Shown one piece after another: positions 53,094-62,781 of a stretch of DNA of 64,000 nt. The notes under the pieces are model-generated. The model was not told where the DNA came from. It did not search any database and saw nothing but the letters and a program-made list of their open reading frames with translations. How positions within the stretch are numbered: the first letter of the stretch is position 1; every line of letters starts with the position of its first letter. The stretch is from an uncultured Alphaproteobacteria bacterium (GTDB taxonomy: Bacteria; Pseudomonadota; Alphaproteobacteria; RF32; CAG-239): positions 1-64,000 of the forward strand of contig CAKQNT010000010.1 in the NCBI GenBank assembly GCA_934255405.1, in the 5' to 3' direction. Both the position numbers and the translations under genes were made by a program.

Positions 53094-53444
53094 GGGCATT
53101 GGCAAGCTGTTACTCCGGCGCTCACTAGCGTTCGAGCCTTCGGAATCGCGGCGGTTTTCAGAACTTGCAAACTCGCCTAAAAATATAGTACACAAGCCGC
53201 AGAGGCATTAGCAAGCTGTTACTCAGGCGCTCACTAACGTTCGAGCCTTCGGAATCGCGGCGGTTTTCGGAACTTGAAAACTTGCCTAAAATATAGTACA
53301 CAAGCCGCAGAAGCATTAGCAAGCTACCGAAGCCGGTAGGGGCATTGGTAAGCTGTTACTCCGGCGCTCACTGCGAAGCCGCAGGGGCATTAGCAAGCTG
53401 TTACTCAGGCACTCACTAATGTTCGAGCCTTCGGAATCGCGGCG
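53058..53444 (+). repeat. Tandem repeat array at the murE 3' end
   Basis: A unit of about 107 bases, starting GCCGCAGAGGCATTAGCAAG, is repeated from 53058 (inside murE), 53196 and 53303, with a partial fourth copy from about 53376 to 53444. Copies 1 and 3 carry an extra 29-base segment containing ACCGAAGCCGGT. Every unit contains CGCTCACT(A)-type and CCTTCGG-type pieces that can pair within a unit. This fills the 450-base gap before flgI together with the sigma-54 promoter. Confidence 0.9.
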
Positions 53445-53481
53445 CATATAAAAGAATCTCTTCAAGCAACTCTACTGGTTT

Positions 53482-53497
53482 TGGCACGGAAATTGCA
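53482..53497 (+). promoter_or_regulatory. Sigma-54 promoter of the flgI operon
   Basis: TGGCAC (53482-53487), five bases, then TTGCA (53493-53497) match the sigma-54 -24/-12 consensus exactly, including GG-N10-GC spacing. It lies 47 bases before the flgI start and reads in the same direction. Confidence 0.92.
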
Positions 53498-53543
53498 TAT
53501 ACATCTGTAAGATTTATTGTCAATTTATTGAGGCTGTAACCTT

Positions 53544-54668
53544 ATGATGTATGCAAAAGCTATGAAATCCGCCGCATTGGCACTGATTGTTACCGGTTTT
53601 ATGTTTGTTGCCGAAAACGCGAACGCGGTTTCTCGCATAAAAGATATTGCCGACTTTGAGGGAATCAGAGACAACCAGCTAATCGGATATGGTTTGGTTG
53701 TGGGCTTGAACGGCACCGGTGACAACATCAAATCAGTGGATTTTACTCGTGAAAGCCTTATTTCCATGATGGATCAGATGGGAATTAATGCTCGCGGCGG
53801 ACAAATCAAAGCCAAAAACATAGCCGCGGTTATGGTTACTGCCAATCTGCCGCCGTTTGCCCGTCAGGGTAGCAGAATCGATGTGGTTGTAAGCGCGGTA
53901 GGCGATGCCAAAAATCTACAAGGCGGTACCCTGCTTGCTACTCCTTTGACCGGTGCCAACGGTGAAGTTTATGCCGTGGCTCAGGGACAAATCGCCGTGG
54001 GCGCTGTTTCTGCACAAGGCGTTGGACAATCTGTTTCTAAAGGGGTTCCGACCTCCGGCAAAATTCCCAGCGGCGCAATCATTGAAAATGAAATTCCTTT
54101 TGAGCTGGAGAGCCTGAAAACCATTACAATTGCTTTGCGCAATCCTGATTTTACCACCGCGAGACGTGTGGCAGATGCTGTCAATGCAATGATGGGCACA
54201 ATTGCCGCCAAAGCAACTGATCCGGCAACCATTGTTCTGAGCATTCCGGCATCTTACAAAGGCAAAGTAGTTGACCTGATGACCAAAGTTGAGCAGTTGC
54301 AGGTGCAGCCTGATCAGTTGGCAAAGGTAGTGATTGACGAAGGCTCGGGAATTGTGGTTATCGGCAAAGATGTAAAGATTAATCGTTTGGCAATTGCTCA
54401 GGGCAATCTGACAATCAAAATTACCGATGTTCCGTTTGTTTCGCAACCGCTGCCTTTTGCTAACGGGGAGACAGTTACAGAATATAATACGGTTATTGAT
54501 ATTAATGAAGACACTGATGCCAAACTGACGGTTTTGGACACCGGCATAAACCTGCAGGAATTGGTGGACGGGCTTAATGCGTTGGGTGTTACCCCGCGCG
54601 ATTTAATCAGCATCTTGCAGGCGATTAAAGCCAGCGGTGCTTTGCAAGCTGAAATTGAGGTGATCTAA
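53544..54668 (+). CDS. flgI: Flagellar P-ring protein FlgI
   Basis: Forms the P-ring around the rod in the peptidoglycan layer. The 374 residues have a signal peptide (about 7-29, ending ENANA) followed by the family start SRIKDIADFEGIRDNQLIGYG and LVVGLNGTGDN. GAGG lies 10 bases before the ATG at 53544; ATGs at 53547 and 53562 also give a valid signal peptide. The end is TGIN(L)QELVDGLNALGVTPRDLI, diagnostic for FlgI. flgJ follows with a one-base overlap. Confidence 0.96.
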   Translation: MMYAKAMKSAALALIVTGFMFVAENANAVSRIKDIADFEGIRDNQLIGYGLVVGLNGTGDNIKSVDFTRESLISMMDQMGINARGGQIKAKNIAAVMVTANLPPFARQGSRIDVVVSAVGDAKNLQGGTLLATPLTGANGEVYAVAQGQIAVGAVSAQGVGQSVSKGVPTSGKIPSGAIIENEIPFELESLKTITIALRNPDFTTARRVADAVNAMMGTIAAKATDPATIVLSIPASYKGKVVDLMTKVEQLQVQPDQLAKVVIDEGSGIVVIGKDVKINRLAIAQGNLTIKITDVPFVSQPLPFANGETVTEYNTVIDINEDTDAKLTVLDTGINLQELVDGLNALGVTPRDLISILQAIKASGALQAEIEVI

Positions 54669-55006
54669 TGACTGATATTTTGAGCACAAACAACGCCCTG
54701 CAAACTCAACTGTGGAATATTAACGCCACACCGCAGATGAACGCCAAAGATTTGGCTAAAGCAGAAAAATCGGCTGAAGATTTTGAGGCTTTTTTCCTTA
54801 CCAAAATGATGGAAACCATGTTTGACGGTGTTTCTACTGATGGAATGTTCGGCGGCGGTCATGCTGAGAAAATTTATCGGTCTATGTTGCTGGACGAATA
54901 TGGCAAGGAAATGGCCAAAGTCGGCACCGTAGGTGTTAAACAAAGTGTAATGCGCTCTATTCTGGAGATGCAAGAGATGGCGTCTCAGGGTTATATTGAA
55001 GGCTAA
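54668..55006 (+). CDS. flgJ: Rod-binding protein, FlgJ N-terminal type
   Basis: Caps the growing rod in the periplasm. The 112 residues contain only the rod-binding domain: SAEDFEAFFLTKMMETMFDGV, GGGHAEKIYRSMLLDEYGKEMA and SVMRSILEMQEM. The muramidase domain found in enteric FlgJ is absent, as is usual in alphaproteobacteria. The ATG overlaps the flgI stop by one base. Confidence 0.93.
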   Translation: MTDILSTNNALQTQLWNINATPQMNAKDLAKAEKSAEDFEAFFLTKMMETMFDGVSTDGMFGGGHAEKIYRSMLLDEYGKEMAKVGTVGVKQSVMRSILEMQEMASQGYIEG

Positions 55007-55017
55007 GGAGAAAGAAA

Positions 55018-55470
55018 ATGGAAGAATTGCAGACAGAAGAAATCAATGCCAAAGTAGAAGACCTTTTGGACGTGATAGACGGTTTTGCCGCTTTGCTGGA
55101 AAAAGAGAACGAAGCTCTGCGTAAATTTGATACCGAAGCAGTCGGCTCTATGTATGAACAAAAAGCCAAAACCGTTTCGGCTTATCGCTCTATGAGCGCG
55201 TTCTTTATCAAAAATCAAGCTTATTTGAATCAGGCTGATGCTGATTTGAAACAAGAGCTCAAAGATGCGTCTAAGGAACTGGATGGTTTGCTGAAAGAAA
55301 ATGAGCTTTTGCTCAAAACCAGAATGGAAACCAGCAAAAACGTGATGGACACCATCATCAATATTGCAAAAGTTACCAACAACCGCAACGCAACTTCTTA
55401 TGGCGCGCACGGAACGTATGCTCCGTTGGATAACAACAAGAATGCGCTGGCCATAAACAGAACATTGTAG
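55018..55470 (+). CDS. flgN: FlgN-like chaperone
   Basis: Probable export chaperone for FlgK and FlgL, which are the next two genes. The 150 residues are almost all helical (VEDLLDVIDGFAALLEKENEAL, then KQELKDASKELDGLLKENELLL) with a short polar tail. Sequence conservation in FlgN is low, so the call rests on size, helix pattern and position. AAGGAG precedes the ATG. Confidence 0.8.
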   Translation: MEELQTEEINAKVEDLLDVIDGFAALLEKENEALRKFDTEAVGSMYEQKAKTVSAYRSMSAFFIKNQAYLNQADADLKQELKDASKELDGLLKENELLLKTRMETSKNVMDTIINIAKVTNNRNATSYGAHGTYAPLDNNKNALAINRTL

Positions 55471-55480
55471 GAGGTATGCC

Positions 55481-57661
55481 ATGGCTCTTATACCATCTTT
55501 ATCTACTTCTCTTTCGGGTATGAAAACCGCCCAAGGTCAGCTTGACGTTATCGGGCGCAACATTGCCAATGTCGATACCGAAGGTTATACTCGCAAAATC
55601 GCCGGACAGAACAATGTGGTTCGCGCCGGTTCCAGCATGGGAGTGTCTTTGGGCGAGGTAACCCGCAAGGTTGATGAGGGATTGCTCAAAAGCTATCTGG
55701 CCTCTAACTCCACCACCAATAATTTTTCGGCGAAAAATAAATATCTGAGCAGCATAGAAACAACACTCGGCACCCCGCAAGGCAACAACTCAATTGCCGC
55801 CAATGTTGCTGATTTGCAAAAAGCGCTTGATACTTTTGCATCTGATGTTACATCTTCGGCCAACAGATATAATTTGCTGAATCAGGCTACCACCATTACC
55901 AGCCGTTTGAATTCTGTTTCTTCGGAGATTCAAAAATTACGAGGCGATGCAGATATGCAAATCAGTGATAATGTCTCTCGTATTAATGAATTGTTGGAAC
56001 AGCTTGATACCCTGAATGATGAAATTGTTAAATACAATATTTTGCAATATGACGGCAAGGCCGATTTGTTGGATAAACGCGATGAGGCTCTGCGCGAACT
56101 GAGCGGATATATTGACATATCTTATTTCAAACGCGAAACCGGAGCGTTGGTTATTCAAACAACATCAGGCACAACCCTGCTGGATAATGAGCCGCACAAG
56201 CTCTCACACAGCGCGTTGACTCAGGCCAGCCCGACGATTAGTTATGCAAGCGGCGGAATTAACGGTATTTATGTTGATGGAAAAGATATTACCAACTCCA
56301 TCAAAGACGGCGAGCTTAAAGGTTTAATCGAAGTGCGCGACACCGTCCTGCCCTCTTTGCAGAGCCAGTTGGATCAGCTCGGTGGCAACCTGATGACAGA
56401 AATCAATAAAGTTCATAATCAGGGAACATCTTTTCCTGACACCGCCGATATTTTGACCGGTACTCGTACTTTTATTCAGGCTGATGATGGTTCTTATCCG
56501 CAAAGCATCAGACTGGAAAAAGGCGATGTTCGCTTTACGATTTTTAATGGCGAGGGGAAACAGATTTCTACCACCAATCTCAAAGGCGGATTAGGTTTTA
56601 CTGAAGGTTCTGTCAGCGATATGGCGCAGGCAATACAGGATTGGATGCGCTCTGCCGATGGTCCGAATCTGCCGCAAGCACAGGTTTATTTTGATGGCGA
56701 CGGCAAGCTGGTTATCAATACCGGCGACAGCGATTATGGTTTTTCGGTTATCGATGAGGCCAGCTCCACTCCGGGGTCGGATCAGCAAGATGCATTGATT
56801 AAGTTTGATGCAGGAAACAATGGATTATTTTCTCAAACTTATGAAGGTTTTTCCAGTTTCTTCGGGCTAAATGACTTGTTTATCGGCAATGACAACAACA
56901 CCATTTATGACTCAAAAGTTGTTGCGGCCAACGCCAACCTCGGAATTGCCGGTATGACAATCTGGAGTTTTTCAGACCAACTGAACGGCTTTAATTATGG
57001 CACTGTAACAATCAGTCCGAGCGACAGCCTCAGCGATATTGTAAAATCAATTAACGATAGCCAAGCGCTGAACGGCTCAATCCGCGCGTCTATGGTGCCA
57101 AACGGTAGCGGTTATATGTTGCGGATTGAGAACCTGAACGGCGACCAACTGGAAATTGTTGAAACCCAAGGCAATAATCTGATTGGACGCTTGGGGTTGG
57201 AACCGTCATCGGCAAATATTGCCCAGAAAATTGCGGTTAGAAAAGATATTCAGACTAATCCGGGGCTGATATCTGCCAGCGCTCCGGAATTTAACTCCTC
57301 AACCGGAAAGTATGTTATGAGTCCGGCCTCCAACAATATTGCCAATCAGCTGGTGAAAGCATTTGGGGCTTCTTATAACTTTAAGCAGTCAGGCACCATT
57401 GCCCAGACCAGCAGCACTTTTGCCGACTACGCCTCTACTTTTGTCGGTAATATCGCTTCACAAACCAGTAACGCCGAAAGTTCTTTGGCATATCAGCAGG
57501 AGCTTACCAACTCAATATCTACTAAAGAAGCAAAAATAAGCGGCGTTGATTTGGATGAAGAACTCGGACAAATGATTATATTCCAGCAAACCTACGCGGC
57601 TTGCGCTCAAGCGTTCACCGCATCCAAAGAAATTTTGGATATGTTGCTGAATATCGTATAG
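55481..57661 (+). CDS. flgK: Flagellar hook-associated protein 1 FlgK
   Basis: Joins hook and filament. The 726 residues start with the family motif SLSTSLSGMKTAQGQLDVIG and RNIANVDTEGYTRK. They end with DLDEELGQMIIFQQTYAACA and a final helix, as in all FlgK. The middle is long and variable, which makes the protein larger than the enteric homologue (about 550). GGAGG precedes the ATG. flgL follows after 12 bases. Confidence 0.95.
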   Translation: MALIPSLSTSLSGMKTAQGQLDVIGRNIANVDTEGYTRKIAGQNNVVRAGSSMGVSLGEVTRKVDEGLLKSYLASNSTTNNFSAKNKYLSSIETTLGTPQGNNSIAANVADLQKALDTFASDVTSSANRYNLLNQATTITSRLNSVSSEIQKLRGDADMQISDNVSRINELLEQLDTLNDEIVKYNILQYDGKADLLDKRDEALRELSGYIDISYFKRETGALVIQTTSGTTLLDNEPHKLSHSALTQASPTISYASGGINGIYVDGKDITNSIKDGELKGLIEVRDTVLPSLQSQLDQLGGNLMTEINKVHNQGTSFPDTADILTGTRTFIQADDGSYPQSIRLEKGDVRFTIFNGEGKQISTTNLKGGLGFTEGSVSDMAQAIQDWMRSADGPNLPQAQVYFDGDGKLVINTGDSDYGFSVIDEASSTPGSDQQDALIKFDAGNNGLFSQTYEGFSSFFGLNDLFIGNDNNTIYDSKVVAANANLGIAGMTIWSFSDQLNGFNYGTVTISPSDSLSDIVKSINDSQALNGSIRASMVPNGSGYMLRIENLNGDQLEIVETQGNNLIGRLGLEPSSANIAQKIAVRKDIQTNPGLISASAPEFNSSTGKYVMSPASNNIANQLVKAFGASYNFKQSGTIAQTSSTFADYASTFVGNIASQTSNAESSLAYQQELTNSISTKEAKISGVDLDEELGQMIIFQQTYAACAQAFTASKEILDMLLNIV

Positions 57662-57673
57662 GAGGATTAAGAA

Positions 57674-59602
57674 ATGACCAGAGTACCTACTTATTCAAGC
57701 TATATGAACCTGTTGAATCAGACGATTAATAACAAGTCCAGATTTGAACTGTATAATTATCAAAGCATTACAGGTCTTAAGGCTCCGACTTATTCCGGTT
57801 ATGGCGTAAGCGCGTATAGTATTGTTAATATGGAAGCTTCGCTCAATGTTACGGACAACTTGTTGGAGAACAACAAGCTGATGAATATTGAACTCAAGAC
57901 CATGAATACCTCCATGCAGGCAATTAATAATGCCGTTAGTGATTTTAAGGCCATGATTAACTCTTTCAGCGGCTCTGATATAGATAATCTTACGCCTGAT
58001 TATACCGGTGGAAAAATAACTTTTACCGATAACAACGAAGCCACATATTTGGGCAAAACAATCACCATTAACGGCACCAAATATACTTTTGCCAACAACG
58101 GAACCGGCAACAATATTGACATCTCTGGGATTGCTGCGGATTCTGGAGCAGATGGTTATGCAGAGAAAGTTATGCAAGCGCTGCAAAACAAAATCGACCC
58201 AACCGGCAAGCATCCGGACTATAAATTTGATGGCGCAACTTTTGAGTTTCCGCTCTATACCATTAACGGCGGTTCTTCTATCCTGAAAGCGACCGGCGTT
58301 AAGACCGGAGATCCTTACACTATGAGTCAGGATCAGGCGCGCAACTTGAACGAGCTGCAAAACACCGCTTTTTCTACGATGCAGATGTTGGTTGATGCTC
58401 TGAATGTTTCGGCTAATGGAAAATATCTATTTGGCGGCGGCAATGCCACAACCTCGCCGATTAATTTTCCGTTTAAGTCTTTGAGCGAGTTTCAGAGCTA
58501 CTACGATGGCAAAAATATTAAATTTCCGACCAACAGCACGGCAAATTTGTGCAATCGCTTGGTTACCAATGCCACAACCGGTAGCCTGACAATTGATAAA
58601 ATAGAGGGAAATCAGTTTAAGATTACTCCGGAAAAAGCCGATGGCTTTTTGGAGCAGGCAGTTGCCGCAAATCCCGAGACAACCGGAAAGCTGACTTTCA
58701 ATGCCGATAAAAATTCACTCAACGCTACTCAATATGGCGCTTTTAACACCATTAAAGCCGGAGACACGTTGGTTATCGGCGGAACCGGCGACAACAATAA
58801 CTCATTTGTAGTAAAATCAGTTTCTGAAGACGGCAAAACAATCATTTTTGAAGATAATGCCGGTCACAATATTACTGATGAAGCACTAGACGATCCGACC
58901 GGAGTCACCATCAGCACATCTTATCCGGTGGGGGCTGTAATTGAGATGGAAGGCATGGGCAGCAACGTTGCTCCTCGTGTACAAGTTACCAGCGTGAACG
59001 CAGACGGTTCACTCAATGTAACAGCAAATCCGGATTATTTTAATGCCAATCAAGTAGTTATACCGGATTCAAGCCGTTGGAAAATGACAACAACCTCTTA
59101 TTATGTAGGAGGACAGTCTTCTGTTGATCGGATGATTTCAAGCAATCAGTCTATCAGTATGGATGTGACTGCTGATGACGGAGCATTCGAAAAACTATTC
59201 CGCGCGCTGGGACAAATTGCTCAGGGTAATTTGGTTGATACGGAGAATCCGGCAGATATTGATGGCTTAATTGAAACAAACAAAGCTTATGATATTGTGA
59301 CCTCTGCCAATAAACTGCTTTTGAATGCAGTTGATGACAGCGGCGGCACCAAGAAATCCGGTCCGAATTCCAGCTTGTATTCTGTTACTGCAAAACTTGA
59401 TGCTAACTATGTTTTGCTTAATGCCACCGATGAGAATTTGACACTGGTCAAAAACAACTTGCAAACCAGTGTAGATTCTCTCAAAAATGTTAATCAGGAA
59501 GAAGCGGCGGTTAAAGCATTGTTGGCGCAAAACAATTTGGCTGCTTCTTATTCGGTTTTGCAAAACGCTATGAGTATGTCTCTCTTGAATTATCTTAAAT
59601 AA
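57674..59602 (+). CDS. flgL: Flagellar hook-associated protein 3 FlgL
   Basis: Second hook-filament junction protein. The 642 residues have flagellin-like ends: RVPTYSSYMNLLNQTINNKSRFELYNYQ at the start, and the last 60 residues with NVNQEEAAVKALLAQNNLAASYSVLQN. The central variable region is about twice the usual FlgL length and rich in Asn/Thr/Gly. GGAGG precedes the ATG. It is the last gene of the sigma-54 operon and is followed by a terminator. Confidence 0.9.
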   Translation: MTRVPTYSSYMNLLNQTINNKSRFELYNYQSITGLKAPTYSGYGVSAYSIVNMEASLNVTDNLLENNKLMNIELKTMNTSMQAINNAVSDFKAMINSFSGSDIDNLTPDYTGGKITFTDNNEATYLGKTITINGTKYTFANNGTGNNIDISGIAADSGADGYAEKVMQALQNKIDPTGKHPDYKFDGATFEFPLYTINGGSSILKATGVKTGDPYTMSQDQARNLNELQNTAFSTMQMLVDALNVSANGKYLFGGGNATTSPINFPFKSLSEFQSYYDGKNIKFPTNSTANLCNRLVTNATTGSLTIDKIEGNQFKITPEKADGFLEQAVAANPETTGKLTFNADKNSLNATQYGAFNTIKAGDTLVIGGTGDNNNSFVVKSVSEDGKTIIFEDNAGHNITDEALDDPTGVTISTSYPVGAVIEMEGMGSNVAPRVQVTSVNADGSLNVTANPDYFNANQVVIPDSSRWKMTTTSYYVGGQSSVDRMISSNQSISMDVTADDGAFEKLFRALGQIAQGNLVDTENPADIDGLIETNKAYDIVTSANKLLLNAVDDSGGTKKSGPNSSLYSVTAKLDANYVLLNATDENLTLVKNNLQTSVDSLKNVNQEEAAVKALLAQNNLAASYSVLQNAMSMSLLNYLK

Positions 59603-59620
59603 GCAAAATTCAGCCACAAA

Positions 59621-59653
59621 AAAACTCCGAACTCTATGAGCTCGGAGTTTTTT
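59621..59653. terminator. Bidirectional terminator between flgL and the RND pump gene
   Basis: Stem AAAACTCCGA (59621-59630) with TCGGAGTTTT (59642-59651), a mismatch, and an inner CTC/GAG pair. There is a T-run on the right and an A-run on the left, so it can end both convergent operons. Confidence 0.92.
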
Positions 59654-59664
59654 GTACTTGAGGT

Positions 59665-62600
59665 TTATTCTTCCTCTTGGGGTTTGTTGCCGCTAAACCG
59701 TTCGCTGATAGTTTGGAACAAAACATACAGCAACGGAATAACAATCAAACCGGCAGCTGTACCAAGCAACATTCCGTAGAACACCGGAACACCGATAGCA
59801 ATACGGCTGGCAGCGCCGGCTCCGGTGGCCACAATCATCGGCAGAACGCCCAAGATGAAGGTGAATGCAGTCATCAGCACGGCGCGGAAACGTTCTTTTG
59901 TGCCGGTCATGGCAGCTTTAACGATTGAAGAACCGCGCTCGCGCTCCTCTTTGGAGAACTCAATAATCAAAATCGCGTTCTTACTGGCCAAACCAACCAA
60001 CAGAATTAGTCCCAGCTGAGCATAAATACTCAAGGGCAATCCGGTGATAAACAATCCGGCCAAAGCGCCAAGCATGGCAACCGAAACCGAACTCAAAACC
60101 GGCAGCGGGGTCATCCAGCTCTCGTATTGAGCAACCAAGAACAAATAGCCGAAGGTAACCGCCAGAGCCAACAAGTAGCCGATTTGCCCACCGCTGGCTT
60201 TTTCTTGATAACTGATACCGGACCAGTCATAGGTGAATCCTTGCGGCAATTTTTTGGACAATTTTTCCAGCACACTCATTGCCTCGCCGGTACTTACAGA
60301 ACCATTTTGCACCGCGGTAATAGAAGCGCTGGGATATTGGTTGTAGCGGGTTACAACACGCGGTGACAACACCTTGCGCAGTTTGATAACACTGCCCAGC
60401 GGCACCATCTCGCCGGATTTGTTTTGAACATATAGCTTGTTGATACTGTCAATATCTTTACGATACTTCCAGTCTGCCTGAATCATAACTTTGTTAACCT
60501 GAGTACCAAAGTTTACATCGTTAACATAGCTTGAACCCAAATAATTTTGCAGAACCGAGAAGATGCTGCCGATTGACACGCCCATAGCCTCGGCCTTTTG
60601 ACGGTCAATATCAATATAGATATTCGGGGTCTGCGCGGTATAGGTGGTATAAGCATAAGCAACTTCAGGCGCCATATTTATCTGCATAAGCATATTCTGC
60701 AATGCGGACTCAATCTTCTGCGGATTGTCCGTATCGGTAGAAAGCAAACGATAATCCATACCGCCGCTCATGCCCAAGCCCATAATTGCAGGCGGCTCAA
60801 AGAGCTGAACAGATGCCTCCGGACGATTGGAAACTTTGGCACGAATACGGTTCATAATATTGGTAGAATACAGCTCATCGCCTTTGCGCTCGTTCCATGG
60901 ACGCAGGGTAATAAAGCCCAGAGCAACGTTCTCTCCGGTACCGCCAATCATACTAACTCCGGCAACAATCATTATGCTGTCTACGCCTTTTTCTTCTTTC
61001 ATCAGCGGATAAATCTCATCGATGAATTTTTGAGTACGTTCACGAGTTGCGCCTTCGGGCAGTTGAATATTGAGCATAATAACGCCCTGATCCTCGTTTG
61101 GAATAAACGAAGTCTGGCTGATACTCAAGAAACCATACACGGCGGCGACAATCAGGCCAAAAAGCAGCGCAATAACCGATACTTTGCGAGCAACAATCGC
61201 CACAATCGCAACGTAGGTATCGCGAGACTTGTTGATGATGTTGTTAAACCAAAACAGCGGGCCGTGCTTAACCTCTTTGAGCGGGCGCAATATGGTGGCG
61301 CACAGTGCCGGAGACAAAGTCAACGCGTTGATAGAAGAAAAAGTTACCGAAGTGGAAATGGTAATTGCAAACTGCTGATAAATCTTGCCGGTGATACCTC
61401 CCATAAAGCCAACCGGAACAAAGATTGCCAGCAAAACCAAAGTAGTTGCAACTACCGCACTGGAAACCTGCTCCATTGCCTTTATGGTGGCGGCTTTAGG
61501 CGATAATTTTTCGGTTTCCATCAGGGTCAGCACACGTTCAACCACCACAATAGCATCATCAACCACCAGACCGATTGCCAACACCAAACCAAACAGAGTC
61601 AGCATATTGATACTGTAGCCAAGCGCCATCATAACGGCAAAAGTTGCAAAAATAGATACCGGAATGGTCAACGATGGAACCAGTGTCGAGCGCCAGTCTT
61701 GCAAGAAGATGTAGCAAACCAAAACCACCAATGCAAAAGTCATAATCAGAGTAAAGACTACTTCTTCAATAGACGCGGTGATGTATTCGGTAGAATCGTA
61801 ACCGATAATATAGTTCATATCATCGGGAAAACTCTCTGACAAACGAGCAATCTCGGCTTTGACCGCCGCCATGGCATCCAAGGCATTGGCGCCGGAGAGC
61901 TGATTGATAGCAATAGCTACGTTGGGCGCATTGTTAAACTTGGAGGTTGCGCGGTAGCTCTCCTCGCCGATTTCTACACGAGCAACATCTTTTAAGCGTA
62001 GCAAACCACCCTGCTCTGCGGTGCGGACAATGATGTTCTTAAAGTCTTCTACTTCGTTGATACGTCCTTGAGTCTGCAAGGTGTAGACCATTTGCTGAGT
62101 TCCGTCTCCCGGCATGGCGCCAACGTTTCCTAACGACGGCTGATAGTTTTGGCTCTCAATGGCAGACTTAATACTGGACAACGGCAGATTTAGCGCGGTG
62201 ATTTTATCGGCGTCCAGCCAAACACGCATACTCAAACGAGAAGAATATACATTAACCTCGCCCACACCATAGACACGAGCCAGATTGTTTTTGATGTTGT
62301 TTTGGACGTAGTCGGCCAGCTCCAACGGAGTGTGAGTACCTTTAGGCGAGCCGATAGTAATAAAGCCCAAAATATTGGAAGAACGGCTCTGCACCGTCAA
62401 GCCCTGACGAGTAACCTCGGTCGGCAGTTTGCTTTGCGCCTGCTGGATGCGGTTTTGCACCTTTACTTGTGCCATATCGCGATCCACACCAACCTTAAAA
62501 GTTACGGTCAGCTGATAGCTGGAGTTTTCGGAAGAAGAACTCATATAGAGCATATCTTCCACACCGTTAACCTCTTCTTCCAACGGAATACCGATGGTTT

Positions 62601-62778
62601 TGGCAACAACCTCGGCACTGGCACCGGGGTATGAGGCAGAAACCACAACCTCCGGCGGAGTAATCTCCGGATATAGGGCAATCGGCAAAGAGAACAAAGA
62701 AATAACGCCGGCCAAAGTCAAAACGATGGAAATAACCATCGCAAAGCGCGGGCGCTCAATAAAAATTCTTGAGAACAT
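59665..62778 (-). CDS. RND efflux pump inner-membrane transporter (AcrB/HAE1 family)
   Basis: Proton-driven pump that exports drugs and other small molecules with a periplasmic adaptor and an outer-membrane channel. The 1037 residues show the family layout: MFSRIFIERPRFAMVISIVLT at the start, IALYPEITPPEVVVSASYPGASAE, and the first transmembrane block with the proton-relay pair in AIGLVVDDAIVVVERV. The second block has GLASKNAILIIEFSKEE and a C-terminal helix with IPLLYVLFQTI. It follows the adaptor gene after three bases. No outer-membrane factor gene is in view. Confidence 0.95.
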   Translation of the reverse strand: MFSRIFIERPRFAMVISIVLTLAGVISLFSLPIALYPEITPPEVVVSASYPGASAEVVAKTIGIPLEEEVNGVEDMLYMSSSSENSSYQLTVTFKVGVDRDMAQVKVQNRIQQAQSKLPTEVTRQGLTVQSRSSNILGFITIGSPKGTHTPLELADYVQNNIKNNLARVYGVGEVNVYSSRLSMRVWLDADKITALNLPLSSIKSAIESQNYQPSLGNVGAMPGDGTQQMVYTLQTQGRINEVEDFKNIIVRTAEQGGLLRLKDVARVEIGEESYRATSKFNNAPNVAIAINQLSGANALDAMAAVKAEIARLSESFPDDMNYIIGYDSTEYITASIEEVVFTLIMTFALVVLVCYIFLQDWRSTLVPSLTIPVSIFATFAVMMALGYSINMLTLFGLVLAIGLVVDDAIVVVERVLTLMETEKLSPKAATIKAMEQVSSAVVATTLVLLAIFVPVGFMGGITGKIYQQFAITISTSVTFSSINALTLSPALCATILRPLKEVKHGPLFWFNNIINKSRDTYVAIVAIVARKVSVIALLFGLIVAAVYGFLSISQTSFIPNEDQGVIMLNIQLPEGATRERTQKFIDEIYPLMKEEKGVDSIMIVAGVSMIGGTGENVALGFITLRPWNERKGDELYSTNIMNRIRAKVSNRPEASVQLFEPPAIMGLGMSGGMDYRLLSTDTDNPQKIESALQNMLMQINMAPEVAYAYTTYTAQTPNIYIDIDRQKAEAMGVSIGSIFSVLQNYLGSSYVNDVNFGTQVNKVMIQADWKYRKDIDSINKLYVQNKSGEMVPLGSVIKLRKVLSPRVVTRYNQYPSASITAVQNGSVSTGEAMSVLEKLSKKLPQGFTYDWSGISYQEKASGGQIGYLLALAVTFGYLFLVAQYESWMTPLPVLSSVSVAMLGALAGLFITGLPLSIYAQLGLILLVGLASKNAILIIEFSKEERERGSSIVKAAMTGTKERFRAVLMTAFTFILGVLPMIVATGAGAASRIAIGVPVFYGMLLGTAAGLIVIPLLYVLFQTISERFSGNKPQEEE

Positions 62779-62781
62779 CGG

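Noticed and set aside
53058..53444. CRISPR array
   Set aside because: Units are about 107 bases, nearly identical throughout, without unique spacers, and begin inside murE.
60598..61506. 302-codon ORF opposite the RND pump gene
   Set aside because: Shadow of a clear AcrB-family gene; the translation is rich in His, Asn and Arg and resembles no family.
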